Notes under the pieces: model-generated
The model's database searches: none
What the model was told of the DNA's origin: nothing
The model's input: only the letters and a program-made list of their open reading frames with translations
Made by a program: the position numbers and the translations under genes
Assembly (NCBI RefSeq): GCF_010729665.1
Contig: NZ_AP022610.1
Span: 1,674,001 to 1,738,000, forward strand
Direction: 5' to 3'
DNA length: 64,000 bases
From: Mycolicibacterium madagascariense
Lineage (GTDB): Bacteria; Actinomycetota; Actinomycetes; Mycobacteriales; Mycobacteriaceae
In this document: positions 25,810 through 34,552 of the stretch, one piece after another
Layout of the letters: every line of letters begins with the position of its first letter
How positions within the stretch are numbered: position 1 is the first letter of the stretch

Positions 25810-26642
25810 CCAACACTGCAGAAAGACACGATGCTGCGCCCGATCCGCGAGGCGACTGGGCACCCAGCCGGGGCGTGCTCATGAGCTACGCCTACCTCGG
25901 CTCGTGCCCCCAGGCGATCGATCGCACGCATGCGCAGAACGTACTGCGGCTCAGGGAGGACCTTCGCACGTCCGCGGGCGCGGTCATGGCGGCTCCGCTG
26001 GCGATAGGGATGCTGGACGCGGCGGTGGTGAACGTCGAGTCGATGCACGTCCGCGCCGTCACGCAGGTCGACGTCACCGTCGTCGACTGTGCGCTCGACG
26101 TGGAGCGGGTGCTGTCGGCGGGGGCGATCACCGCCGAAGCCCGCTCGCAACTGTTCACCGAGGCCGCGATCGCCGACGCGGACGAGCCGCAGCGTCGGAT
26201 CGGCTTCGGCAGCGCCAACTGGGCGGTGGTCGGGACGACACCGCAACGATTCTGCTTTCCCGAACCGGCTGCCGTCCTTCCCGGCGCCGGTGCGCTCCCG
26301 CCACTGTGGCATGCCTACTCGGCTCGGCGCCGCTTCGACGGCCTACTCGAGATCCCGCGGTTGCAAGACCCAGGTGCCGAGCGACTGCACCACGCACCGA
26401 TGCTGGTCGTGGCCGAGGCGGTGGCGTTGGAACACGCCGTCGAGACGCTGGGTACCGACCAACTGTGGGTCGATTCCCTGAGCATGTCCCTTGTCGCGCC
26501 CGGCCGGGTGGGTCCGTTCATTGCGACGCCCGTGTTCAGCGCGGTCGACACCGAAACGGTGGGTTGTCGGGTGGAGTTGCGCGATACCGGCTGGGACGAC
26601 TGTCTGGTGGCTGCGGCATTCATCCGCATGCAGTCCTACTGA
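25806..26642 (+). CDS. Hotdog-fold thioesterase-like protein (double hotdog)
   Basis: A 278-residue protein whose length and two beta-rich halves fit a double hotdog (acyl-CoA thioesterase-like) arrangement. No HGG or 4HBT catalytic signature is obvious, so the function is a family-level guess. It starts at ATG 25806 inside an ATGA overlap with the CoA ligase and ends the operon. It converges on a second 278-residue hotdog gene 36 nt away. Similar length and placement suggest related roles in thioester hydrolysis or acyl-CoA binding. Confidence 0.6.
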   Translation: MTNTAERHDAAPDPRGDWAPSRGVLMSYAYLGSCPQAIDRTHAQNVLRLREDLRTSAGAVMAAPLAIGMLDAAVVNVESMHVRAVTQVDVTVVDCALDVERVLSAGAITAEARSQLFTEAAIADADEPQRRIGFGSANWAVVGTTPQRFCFPEPAAVLPGAGALPPLWHAYSARRRFDGLLEIPRLQDPGAERLHHAPMLVVAEAVALEHAVETLGTDQLWVDSLSMSLVAPGRVGPFIATPVFSAVDTETVGCRVELRDTGWDDCLVAAAFIRMQSY

Positions 26643-26677
26643 GGACGTCGTGGCGTTGCCCGAGAGAAGATTTCGGC

Positions 26678-27514
26678 TCAGCGGTAGCCGGTGGCCCGCG
26701 CCACCAGCGCCACCTTGCCGTCGTCGCCGATGGCCTGCGCGTCGGCGACGCCACTGCTGCGGCCGACGCGCACCGCCGCTCCCACGTAACGGGTCCGCGC
26801 CCCAGCGACGAAGGGGCGCAGGAAGTTCACCCGCAGCGATGCGGTCTGCAGGGGAGTGTCGGCGCGGCCCTCGTTCATCGCCGCCGATGCCGCGAACTCC
26901 AGGGCGGCCGATGCGACGCCGCCGTGCACGATGTCGATCTCGTTGTTGAGGCAGGGGTCGACCCGCTGCGACAGGACGTGGCCGGTGGCGTCGGATGCCA
27001 CGCGCACGGCCATGCGATCGGCGATCGGCGTCTCGTGGGTGAGCTCCAGTGTCTCGGCCGGCCACTCCGACGAGCGGGCCTCGACGGCCACGAAGAAGGA
27101 ACGGACGGTGCCGCTGCCGATCACGGTTCCGTCGTAGCTCAGCATGCAGATGCCCAGGGATGTCGTGCCCAGAGGACTGAGTGCGTGTGCGGTCGCCAGC
27201 ACGGGACCGTCGAGGTCGCCGAGACCGTCGAGACCCACGTCCATCGACAACTCGCTCGACACCGTCCAGTGGCCCGGCGGCCGACGGTAGTGATTGACGA
27301 TCCCCGCTGCCGCGTCGACCAGGATGGCGAGCGGCCCCACCGTCGGCGCAGCCGTGAAGGGATTGCGGTAGCGATTCATCTCCATGGCGATCGACGCAGT
27401 CGCGGCGGCGACGTCGGATTCGAGGTAGGTCATCCCGAACCGCACCTGAATCGAGTCGGGCGTTTCGAGGTCCCGGTGGTCGACCTCGTCGACACCGGTG
27501 TCGACGTCGGTCAT
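26678..27514 (-). CDS. Double-hotdog acyl-CoA thioesterase-like protein
   Basis: 278 residues in two hotdog halves. The C-terminal half has a clear PaaI-type signature (DIVHGGVASAALEFAAS, ~190-206) and a typical LRVNFLRPFVAGA strand. The N-terminal half lacks the motif. It would hydrolyse or bind an acyl-CoA. It starts at ATG 27514, overlapping the upstream GntR stop by ATGA, so it is cotranscribed with the regulator and may help tune the level of its effector. Confidence 0.83.
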   Translation of the reverse strand: MTDVDTGVDEVDHRDLETPDSIQVRFGMTYLESDVAAATASIAMEMNRYRNPFTAAPTVGPLAILVDAAAGIVNHYRRPPGHWTVSSELSMDVGLDGLGDLDGPVLATAHALSPLGTTSLGICMLSYDGTVIGSGTVRSFFVAVEARSSEWPAETLELTHETPIADRMAVRVASDATGHVLSQRVDPCLNNEIDIVHGGVASAALEFAASAAMNEGRADTPLQTASLRVNFLRPFVAGARTRYVGAAVRVGRSSGVADAQAIGDDGKVALVARATGYR

Positions 27515-28251
27515 TCGAGGAGGTCGACGACCGTGGACATCTCCGAGCCCGTGAGGACGAATTCCTCGGCCTTCTGCAGGTGGCGCTTCCAGAGTTCGCC
27601 GGCCTTGTCGGCGTCGCCCGCCTTGATCATGTCCAGCACCATGCGGTGGGTCTTCGACGACCGCCGGACCGCCTGCTCCGCTCGCGCACCCGCGGTGGGT
27701 TGCAGTGAGCGGTTGGCCTTTTCGATGATGTGATGGAGCATGTCGCTGACGATCTGCAGGGTGTCGTTACCCGACAGCCGGGCGATCGCCGCATGGAAGT
27801 CGGTGAGTTGGTCGACGGCGTCGCTGCCGGGGTTCAACTGGGCTTCGCGCTCGACGATCTCCTCGAGTTCGGCGATTGCCTTGGGGTCGCGGTCCCGTGC
27901 CAGCCGCTCGACCATCGGCACCTCGAGGGCGGCCCTGGCGTCGTAGACGTCCTTGACCTTGACGCCCTCGTATTCGAGGATCAACCCGGCGTACCGGGCC
28001 AGGGTCTCGCGCCGAGGGCGGGTGACGCGGGCTCCGCCGCGGACGCCACGCTGCACCTGGATGAGCGACTCCGATTCGAGCACCCGGAAGGCTTCGCGCA
28101 GCGTCGGCCTCGACACCCCGAAGCGCTCCATCAGTTCCGACTCCGGGGGCAGCATGGTGCCCTCGGTGATCTCGCCGCGGATGAACATCCGCCGCAAGAC
28201 CGTGGCCACCCGATCGGCCATCTTCGGTTCCCGAAGACTGGTGACCTCCAT
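27511..28251 (-). CDS. GntR-family regulator, FadR/FCD subfamily
   Basis: A 246-residue regulator. The N-terminal winged helix (~10-75) contains LPPESELMERFGVSRPTLREAF and ESLIQVQRGVRGGARV, classic for GntR. The C-terminal FCD helical domain (~90-235) carries spaced Asp/His residues (DARAALE, DFHAAIARL, THRMVLDMI) typical of metal-assisted ligand binding. ATG 28251 follows GGAGG; a GTG at 28263 would overlap that site. An AAAYAGTTA box lies ahead of the gene and related boxes mark most promoters from 28 to 61 kb, making this the likely regulator of that half. Confidence 0.93.
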   Translation of the reverse strand: MEVTSLREPKMADRVATVLRRMFIRGEITEGTMLPPESELMERFGVSRPTLREAFRVLESESLIQVQRGVRGGARVTRPRRETLARYAGLILEYEGVKVKDVYDARAALEVPMVERLARDRDPKAIAELEEIVEREAQLNPGSDAVDQLTDFHAAIARLSGNDTLQIVSDMLHHIIEKANRSLQPTAGARAEQAVRRSSKTHRMVLDMIKAGDADKAGELWKRHLQKAEEFVLTGSEMSTVVDLLE

Positions 28252-28285
28252 GACAACCTCCACGAGTGACGCCGATAGAAACAGC

Positions 28286-28294
28286 TAACTATTT
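28286..28294 (-). promoter_or_regulatory. AAATAGTTA box upstream of gntR
   Basis: On the minus strand it reads AAATAGTTA, 35 bp upstream of the GntR start, flanked by GCTG. It is one of seven related AT-rich boxes in the right-hand half. It may be an operator for autoregulation or part of a promoter. Confidence 0.5.
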
Positions 28295-28356
28295 GTCAGG
28301 TTAAACGACTTCCTGGCAGGAACCTGCAGTGACGTGTGCGTCAGTGACGAAGATCA

Positions 28357-29499
28357 TCAGTACCCCATCGCCCGTCCCATGAGGTCCTTCATGATCTCGG
28401 TCGTGCCGGCGTAGAGGCGCTGAACCCGAGAATCGCGCCACAGCCTGGCCACTTCGTACTCGTTGATGTAGCCGTACCCGCCATACATCTGCAGGCAGCG
28501 GTCGATGATCTCCCACTGCACCTCCGAGGTCCACCACTTCAGGCCCGCGGCATCCTGATCGCTGAGCGTGCCGTCGTTCACCGAGAGCACGCACTGGTCC
28601 AGGTAGGTCTGGGCGGCGTCGAGCTTGGTCTGCATCTCGGCCAGGAAGTGCCGGTTGACCTGAAACTTGCCGATCGGTTGCCCGAATGCGGTGCGTTCGG
28701 ATGCGTACTGCTTGGTCAGGTCCAGGGCGCGACGAGCCGCGGGTAGTGCGTAGCAGGCCACGCCGACCCGTTCGCTCGGCAGGTTGCCGACCAGGTGGTA
28801 GAAGCCCCGGTTGAGCTCACCCACAAGATTCTCCTTGGGCACCCTGACGTCTTCGAAGAAGAGCTCGGCGGTGTCGGCGGAGTACTGGCCGATCTTGTCC
28901 AACTTGCGGCCGCGGCTGAACCCCTCCATGCCGTCCTCGATCATCAGCAGACTGATGCCCTTGTGACGCTCGGACGGCTCGGTCTTGACGGCGGTCAGCA
29001 CCAACTTGGACAGCAGGCCGTTGCTGATGAAGGTCTTCTGACCATTGACCACCCAGTGGTCGCCCGCGTCGCGCGCCGTCGTCTTGATGCCGCCGAGATC
29101 CGACCCGGCTGCGGGTTCGGACATCGCGATCGAGCCGATCAGCTCGCCGGTGACGAAGCCGGGCAGCCAGCGCTCCTTCTGCTCGTCGGTGGTGAGGTTC
29201 TGCATGTAGGGCATCAAGATGTCGTTCTGCACGCCGAGGCCGATGCCGACCGACCCGGTCAGGAACATCTCCTCGGAGATGATCTGGTTGAACCGGAAGT
29301 CCTTGACGCCGAGACCGCCGTACTTCTCGTCGAACTCCCACCCGATGAGGCCGGCGGCGCCGGCGGCCAGCCATGCCTCGCGGCTGACCTTGCCGTCCTT
29401 CTCCCACTTCTCGACGTTCGGCACGCACTCCCGTTCGAAGAATGCGCGTGCGGTGGCGCGGAAGTCGTCGTGGACGTCTTCGAAGATGTTGCGGCGCAT
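28357..29499 (-). CDS. Acyl-CoA dehydrogenase (FadE family)
   Basis: A 380-residue paralogue of 6263-7405 with MSEPAAGSDLGG, VNGQKTFIS, NLPSERVGVA and YAGTTEIMKDLMGRAMGY. As there, the C-terminal MCAD-type Glu is absent and the helix-G Glu in NLPSER is the likely base. FAD-dependent alpha,beta-desaturation of an acyl-CoA is expected. ATG 29499 lies 24 nt after the beta-subunit stop, so it is third in the 31718-28357 operon. Two members of one subfamily in two separately regulated blocks suggest parallel or sequential use on related intermediates. Confidence 0.93.
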   Translation of the reverse strand: MRRNIFEDVHDDFRATARAFFERECVPNVEKWEKDGKVSREAWLAAGAAGLIGWEFDEKYGGLGVKDFRFNQIISEEMFLTGSVGIGLGVQNDILMPYMQNLTTDEQKERWLPGFVTGELIGSIAMSEPAAGSDLGGIKTTARDAGDHWVVNGQKTFISNGLLSKLVLTAVKTEPSERHKGISLLMIEDGMEGFSRGRKLDKIGQYSADTAELFFEDVRVPKENLVGELNRGFYHLVGNLPSERVGVACYALPAARRALDLTKQYASERTAFGQPIGKFQVNRHFLAEMQTKLDAAQTYLDQCVLSVNDGTLSDQDAAGLKWWTSEVQWEIIDRCLQMYGGYGYINEYEVARLWRDSRVQRLYAGTTEIMKDLMGRAMGY

Positions 29500-29523
29500 G
29501 GTGATTCCTTCTCTGCTCGGGCT

Positions 29524-30513
29524 CTAGTCAGACCAACCGGCGAGCGTGGGAAGCGCGCCTTCGGACGAGTCGTCGATGAGGCGTTGGGCCAGCAGCGCCT
29601 CGATCTGCTGATGTGAACCGCAGAGCGCATCGAGCTGGAAGCCACGGGTCACGTAGCGGTGCAGATCGTGTTCGATGGTCAATCCGATTGCGCCGCATAC
29701 CTGTAGGGTCGCGTCCGCGACGGTGCGGTGGGCCCGTCCGGCGGCGGCCTTGGCGATCAGGGCCGAGAATTCCCCGCCGTAACGCCACGTCTCGTCGAGC
29801 AGCGCACGAGCGCCCTCCAGGTTCGCCTTCGCCTCGGCGAGGAGGTGGCGCGGCGACTGGAACGCGCCGATGGGCGAGCCGAACTGCACGCGCACGGTGA
29901 CGTGCTCGACGGCGATGCGCAGCGCCTCGTCCGCGAGCGCGACGAGTTCGGTGGCCAGCGCGCGGTGCGCCGCCGCGATCGCCAGGCTCCACTCCGCGGT
30001 CGCGGGGACCACGTCCCCGTCGAGCGGCCCGCCGACCCGGGTCCAATGGGCAGACGAGTCGAAGGTGTCCATCCGGGTGCCCACGAGCCGCTCGGCGTCG
30101 ACGACCTCGAGCGACACGGTGCCCAACGCGCCCGCCACCGGAACCACCAGTCGCCCGGTGCTCGGAATCGGCCCCAGGACGATGCCGTCGACCTGCTGCG
30201 TGTCGGCGGAGGGTGTGAAGCCCAGCGCGACGGCGGGTAGCACGATGCCGACGACGTCGGTGCCCACGGCTGGCGCCAACTCGGCCAGGATCACCTTGGC
30301 GAGGCTGTCGGTGTGGGCGAGTGACCGACCTTCGGCCCGAAAGAGCAACTCGCAGGCGGCAATTGGATACTCCGCCTCGATGTCGGACCAGCCGAGCTCC
30401 GCCAGCGGCGGTCCGATCGCGACGTGGCCGCCGGGGTTCTTCGTAGCCACCTCGTCGAAGAGCCGGAACACGGCTTCCTCGACCATCGCCCACGATTCGT
30501 CGGGTGTGCTCAC
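29524..30513 (-). CDS. Acyl-CoA dehydrogenase beta-type subunit
   Basis: A 329-residue dehydrogenase relative with a degenerate N-terminal half and a recognisable C-terminal helical domain (VTVRVQFGSPIGAFQSPRH, LQVCGAIGLTIEHDLHRYV). This matches the partner subunit of alpha2-beta2 acyl-CoA dehydrogenases. GTG 30513 overlaps the alpha gene's stop by GTGA. It is closely similar in layout to 19559-20476, including the CGAxGLT-EH segment. Confidence 0.88.
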   Translation of the reverse strand: MSTPDESWAMVEEAVFRLFDEVATKNPGGHVAIGPPLAELGWSDIEAEYPIAACELLFRAEGRSLAHTDSLAKVILAELAPAVGTDVVGIVLPAVALGFTPSADTQQVDGIVLGPIPSTGRLVVPVAGALGTVSLEVVDAERLVGTRMDTFDSSAHWTRVGGPLDGDVVPATAEWSLAIAAAHRALATELVALADEALRIAVEHVTVRVQFGSPIGAFQSPRHLLAEAKANLEGARALLDETWRYGGEFSALIAKAAAGRAHRTVADATLQVCGAIGLTIEHDLHRYVTRGFQLDALCGSHQQIEALLAQRLIDDSSEGALPTLAGWSD

Positions 30514-31718
30514 CGCTTCTCCTTCGGTAGCCCGAGCAGGTGATCGGCGATGATGCCCTTCTGCACTTCGGCGCTGCCGCCCATGATCGTGGCGGCGCGG
30601 GTGTACCACCACTTCGCGCGGACGGCGTCGAGCTCCGTGTGATCGCCCTCGCCGGCCCCGGCGATCACCCAGTCACGCCGAACGTCGAGCACCAGATCGT
30701 TGATGTCCTTCTCGGCCCTGGCGAACAACAGTTTGTCCACGCTGCTCTCCGGCCCGACCATCCGACCGTCGGCGAGCGTCCGGACCGTGGTGGCGCCGCG
30801 CGCCTGAGCGGCCAGGACGGCGACGTAGGTCTGCGCGAAACGCTCGCGATGGGCCTGCGAGGCGCCGTGGGCGACGATCTCGTGGCGCAATCTGCCCAGC
30901 TCGGTCAACGCCGTGGTGGTCACCGCGTAGCCGTACATGCCGCGTTCGTACTGCATCAGATACATCACGACGCCCCACCCCGCGCCGACGTCGCCGATGA
31001 GGCGGTCACGCGGCACCCGGACGTCGTCGAAGAAGACCTCGGCGAGTTCGCGGCGTCCGCTGGCGAGCGTGATCGGACGGACGGTGACCCCTGGGGTGTC
31101 GGCGTCGACGAGGAAGGTGCTCAGGCCGCGATGCCTGCTCTCGGGCGTCCCGGTGCGCGCCAGCACCATGAACCGCGTCGCCGTCGGGCCCTGGCTGGTC
31201 CAGATCTTCTGACCGTTCAGGACGAACCCACCCGCGCCGTCGTCGGAGGCGCGGCAGCGCAGGCTGGCGAGGTCGCTGCCCGACTCCGGCTCGGAGAAAC
31301 ACTGCCCCCACCACTCGGCGCCGCGGAGGTAGTTGGGTAGGACCTGGGCGGCCAGCTCGGGCGCATACGTGTAGGTCGCCGGCCCGATCACCTCGAGGGT
31401 CCAATGCTGTTCGGGTACCGGCAGCATCGCGGCGGCCAACTCGTCGAAGTAGGCCGCGCGGTGGACTTCGTTGCCTCCGAGTCCGCCGAACTCCTGCGGC
31501 CAGCCGTACCTGTTCCACCCGGCTTCGTGGAGGCGGCCCATGATCGCGGCGTGCTGGGCGAGTTCGTCCTCGGCGTTGTCGAACACCGCCGAGCGCCATT
31601 CGTCGGCCCAGGTCAGCTCCCGAAGCCAACGTCGGAATTCCTCGCGATACACGGCGACGTCGGAGGCATACTCGTCGTGGCGGTGGCCGGTTGCGGCACT
31701 GTCGACCGGGGCGGACAA
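30510..31718 (-). CDS. Acyl-CoA dehydrogenase alpha-type subunit
   Basis: A 402-residue acyl-CoA dehydrogenase with FSEPESGSDLASLR (~150-163), NGQKIWTS, HRGLSTFLVD, and a C-terminal IMGGSAEVQKGIIADHLLGLP. It is the FAD-binding half of an alpha2-beta2 enzyme with the overlapping beta gene. The frame opens at TTG 31718, with AGGGGA about 6 nt upstream. It is divergent from the aldehyde dehydrogenase at 31829 over an AT-rich region holding two box repeats. Its closest relative in the window is the frameshifted gene at 18395-19569. Confidence 0.92.
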   Translation of the reverse strand: MSAPVDSAATGHRHDEYASDVAVYREEFRRWLRELTWADEWRSAVFDNAEDELAQHAAIMGRLHEAGWNRYGWPQEFGGLGGNEVHRAAYFDELAAAMLPVPEQHWTLEVIGPATYTYAPELAAQVLPNYLRGAEWWGQCFSEPESGSDLASLRCRASDDGAGGFVLNGQKIWTSQGPTATRFMVLARTGTPESRHRGLSTFLVDADTPGVTVRPITLASGRRELAEVFFDDVRVPRDRLIGDVGAGWGVVMYLMQYERGMYGYAVTTTALTELGRLRHEIVAHGASQAHRERFAQTYVAVLAAQARGATTVRTLADGRMVGPESSVDKLLFARAEKDINDLVLDVRRDWVIAGAGEGDHTELDAVRAKWWYTRAATIMGGSAEVQKGIIADHLLGLPKEKR

Positions 31719-31766
31719 CCAGTTCCCCTTCCTGGACGTTGATCTGCCTGTGCGGCCGAATCAGCT

Positions 31767-31789
31767 AAACAGTTATCTATAAACGGTTA
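31767..31789 (+). promoter_or_regulatory. Two AAACRGTTA boxes in divergent promoter
   Basis: AAACAGTTA (31767-31775) and AAACGGTTA (31781-31789) are direct repeats 14 bp apart between the divergent genes starting at 31718 and 31829. The first, with its flank CAGCT, is identical over 14 bp to the box at 60876. Confidence 0.6.
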
Positions 31790-31828
31790 CAATAGCCCAC
31801 ACCGCCACTTCTGTGAGAGGGACCGCCA

Positions 31829-33316
31829 ATGACGGCTTCACCCATCGCCGCCTCCACCGTCAGCTTCCATCCTGAGACCCGTCTCTTCATCGATGGCCAG
31901 CTGCGGGAGTCGTCGTCCGGTACCACCGCCGACAACGTCAACCCGGCCACCGAGGAGGTGCTCGGCGTCGCGGCCGATGCCGGTGCCGAGGACATGGACG
32001 CCGCGATCGCCGCCGCCCGACGGGCGTTCGACACGACCGACTGGTCGACCAATCACGACTTCCGTCAGCACTGTCTGATGCAACTGCACGATGCACTCCA
32101 GGAGGAGAAGGAGGACATGCGTGCCGAGGTCGTCGCCGAAGCGGGGGCTCCGCTCGGCATGACCTACATCGCGCAATTGGACTGGCCGCTCGCGGAGGCG
32201 ATCCGCTGGCCGGCCGCGTTCATCTCCGAATTCGCCTGGGAGCGACAGCTCGACGAGGCCGCTCTCATGGGCGTGCCCTATCAACGCGTCGTGGTCAAGG
32301 AGCCGATGGGCGTCGTCGGCGCCATCACGCCGTGGAACTTCCCGGTCGAGATCATCAGCAACAAAGTCGGTCAGATTCTGGCGACCGGCAACACCATGGT
32401 CCTCAAGGCGCCCATCGAGACCCCGTGGACCGCGCTGCGCTGGGGCCGTGTGATCGCGGAGAAGACGGACATCCCCGCCGGAGTGGTGAACATCGTCACC
32501 GCGTCGGACAACGACGTCGCGCAGCGCCTCCTGACCGATCCGCGCACCGACATGATCTCGTTCACCGGGTCGACCGCCGTCGGTGAGCTGATTCAGCGAC
32601 TCACCGCCTCGACGATGAAGCGCAATCTGATGGAGCTGGGCGGCAAGTCGGCCTATCTGCTGCTGGAGGATGCGGACCTGACCTCGACGGTGCCCGGGTG
32701 CATCGGGGCACTGATGCACTCCGGTCAGGGCTGCGCGCTGACCACGCGGATGCTGGTGCCGCGCAACAAGTACGCCGAGGCAGTGGAGATGGCCACCGCC
32801 ATGTTCGGTGGTGTCACCGTCGGCGATCCGACCGATCCCGCCAACTTCTGCGGTCCGCTGGTGTCGGCGAAGCAGCGCGACCGCGTCATGGAGTACATCC
32901 GGGTGGCCAAGGAGCAGGGTGCCAGGGTGACGGTCGGTGGCGGCAAGCCCGAGGGGCTGGACCGCGGATACTTCGTCGCACCAACGATTCTCGCGGACGT
33001 CGAGCCGGATCACCGGGTCTTCCAAGAGGAGATCTTCGGGCCCGTCGTGACGATCACGCCGTACGACGGCGGCGACGACGGCGCCGTCGCGATGGCCAAC
33101 GACTCCATCTACGGCCTGGCGGGCACCGTGCTCGGTGATCCCGACCGGGCGATGGCCGTCGCCCGGCGGATCCGCACCGGATCGGTGAACGTCAACGGTG
33201 CCATCTTCTACGGGGCCGACGCGCCGTTCGGCGGATACAAGATGAGCGGTATCGGGAGGCAGAACGGCCTCGAGGGGTTCGAACAGCATCTCCAGACCAA
33301 AGTCATTGCCTACTAA
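31829..33316 (+). CDS. NAD(P)-dependent aldehyde dehydrogenase
   Basis: 495 residues, ALDH superfamily, paralogue of 16785-18263. ITPWNFP (~167-172), FTGSTAVG, Glu269 in MELGGK and catalytic Cys302 in SGQGCA are all present, so it should be active in oxidising an aldehyde to a carboxylate. ATG 31829 follows GAGAGGGA. It heads the plus-strand operon with a CoA-transferase, VOC protein and SDR. Two ALDHs under two different promoter motifs suggest separate aldehyde intermediates or substrates. Confidence 0.95.
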   Translation: MTASPIAASTVSFHPETRLFIDGQLRESSSGTTADNVNPATEEVLGVAADAGAEDMDAAIAAARRAFDTTDWSTNHDFRQHCLMQLHDALQEEKEDMRAEVVAEAGAPLGMTYIAQLDWPLAEAIRWPAAFISEFAWERQLDEAALMGVPYQRVVVKEPMGVVGAITPWNFPVEIISNKVGQILATGNTMVLKAPIETPWTALRWGRVIAEKTDIPAGVVNIVTASDNDVAQRLLTDPRTDMISFTGSTAVGELIQRLTASTMKRNLMELGGKSAYLLLEDADLTSTVPGCIGALMHSGQGCALTTRMLVPRNKYAEAVEMATAMFGGVTVGDPTDPANFCGPLVSAKQRDRVMEYIRVAKEQGARVTVGGGKPEGLDRGYFVAPTILADVEPDHRVFQEEIFGPVVTITPYDGGDDGAVAMANDSIYGLAGTVLGDPDRAMAVARRIRTGSVNVNGAIFYGADAPFGGYKMSGIGRQNGLEGFEQHLQTKVIAY

Positions 33317-33340
33317 TCGATCTGCGAAGCGAAGGAACCA

Positions 33341-34552
33341 ATGTCTGACATTCTCAGCGGAATCCGTGTCGTCGAGTTGGCGGCGTGGACGTTCGTCCCC
33401 GCGGCCGGTGCCGTCCTTGCCGACTGGGGTGCGGACGTCATCAAGGTGGAGCATCCCGAGACCGGCGACCCCCAACGGGGGCTGATCAGCTCCGGGCTCG
33501 TCACCGGCGCGGGCGGTGTGAACCACTTCATCGAGCAGCCGAACCGGGGCAAGCGCAGCATCGGCCTGGACACCTCGTCCCCGGAAGGTCTCGAGCTGTT
33601 GATGAAGCTGATCGAGACCGCCGACGTCTTCGTCACCAACCTCCTCCCGGATTCCCGGGCGCGCATGGGAATCGACGTCGATCAGGTGCGGGCCCGCAAC
33701 CCCAAGATCATCTACGCCAGGGGTCACGGGTACGGCACCAAGGGCGATTTGGCTTCCCAGGGGGGTTTCGACCTCGCCGCGTACTGGGCGCGCGGCGGCA
33801 TCGCCGATGCGTACTCCGACGGCAAGGGGTCCTATCCGCCGATCCAGCGGCCGGCATTCGGTGACTCCTACGGCGGGCTGGCCATCGCCGGTGGCATCGC
33901 CGCGGCACTGCTGAAGCGCGAGCGCACCGGTGAACCCTCAGTGGTCGACGTGTCTCTGCTGAACGCCGCCATCTGGCAACTCGGACCCGACATCGTCGGA
34001 TCGGGCGTCACCGGTCAGGACATCCCGAAGTTCGACCTCGCGGAGATGCCGAACCCGGTGGCCAGCATCTACAAGACCCGTGACAACCGCTTCATCGCGT
34101 TCGTGCTGCTGCAGGCCGACCGGTTCTGGTCGGACTTCTGCACCAGGCTCGGCCGAACCGACTTGATCGGCGACGAGCGCTTCGCCAGTGCGGCAGTGCG
34201 TTTCGCCAATCGCAAGGAGTGCATCGCCGAGATCCGATCGGCGTTCGAGGGGCAGGATCTGTCCCACTGGGAGAAGGCGTTCGCCGGGTTCGACGGGGTG
34301 TGGGACGTCATGCACACGGCGCACGAGGTACACAGTGACCCCCAGGTCATCGCCAACGGCTACCTGCCGCACGCCACCAACACCAGCGGCATCGAGTTCG
34401 CCCTCGCTGCCAGCCCGGTGCAGTACGACGAGACACCGCTGACGTTGGACCGCGCCCCAGAACACGGGGAGCACACCGACGCGCTCCTGGCCGAACTCGG
34501 ATTCAGTGAGGACGAGATCATTCAGTTCAAGATCGACTCGGTCGTGCTGTAG
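33341..34552 (+). CDS. Family III CoA-transferase (CaiB/BaiF)
   Basis: A 403-residue single-domain CoA-transferase: LSGIRVVELAAWTF at the N-terminus, LADWGADVIKVEHP (~27-40), and GGFDLAAYWARGG holding the Asp expected to form the mixed anhydride with the donor acyl-CoA. It activates a carboxylate by CoA exchange rather than ATP use, for instance the acid made by the preceding aldehyde dehydrogenase. ATG 33341 has GAAGGA upstream, and its stop overlaps the next start by one base. Confidence 0.93.
   Translation: MSDILSGIRVVELAAWTFVPAAGAVLADWGADVIKVEHPETGDPQRGLISSGLVTGAGGVNHFIEQPNRGKRSIGLDTSSPEGLELLMKLIETADVFVTNLLPDSRARMGIDVDQVRARNPKIIYARGHGYGTKGDLASQGGFDLAAYWARGGIADAYSDGKGSYPPIQRPAFGDSYGGLAIAGGIAAALLKRERTGEPSVVDVSLLNAAIWQLGPDIVGSGVTGQDIPKFDLAEMPNPVASIYKTRDNRFIAFVLLQADRFWSDFCTRLGRTDLIGDERFASAAVRFANRKECIAEIRSAFEGQDLSHWEKAFAGFDGVWDVMHTAHEVHSDPQVIANGYLPHATNTSGIEFALAASPVQYDETPLTLDRAPEHGEHTDALLAELGFSEDEIIQFKIDSVVL

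Noticed and set aside
26643..26677. Regulatory or RNA element in the short convergent gap
   Set aside because: No hairpin, palindrome or repeat was found in this 35-bp gap.
31767..31789. KstR (cholesterol regulator) operators
   Set aside because: The KstR site as I recall it has AACnnGTT with two central bases. The boxes here have a different spacing and are not symmetrical in the same way.
31838..33727. A 629-codon open frame antisense to the aldehyde dehydrogenase, and similar long antisense frames elsewhere such as 25904-27733 on the plus strand
   Set aside because: High-GC coding sequence routinely opens long antisense frames. The peptides are low-complexity, rich in Arg, His and Gly, match no family and lie over clearly recognised genes.
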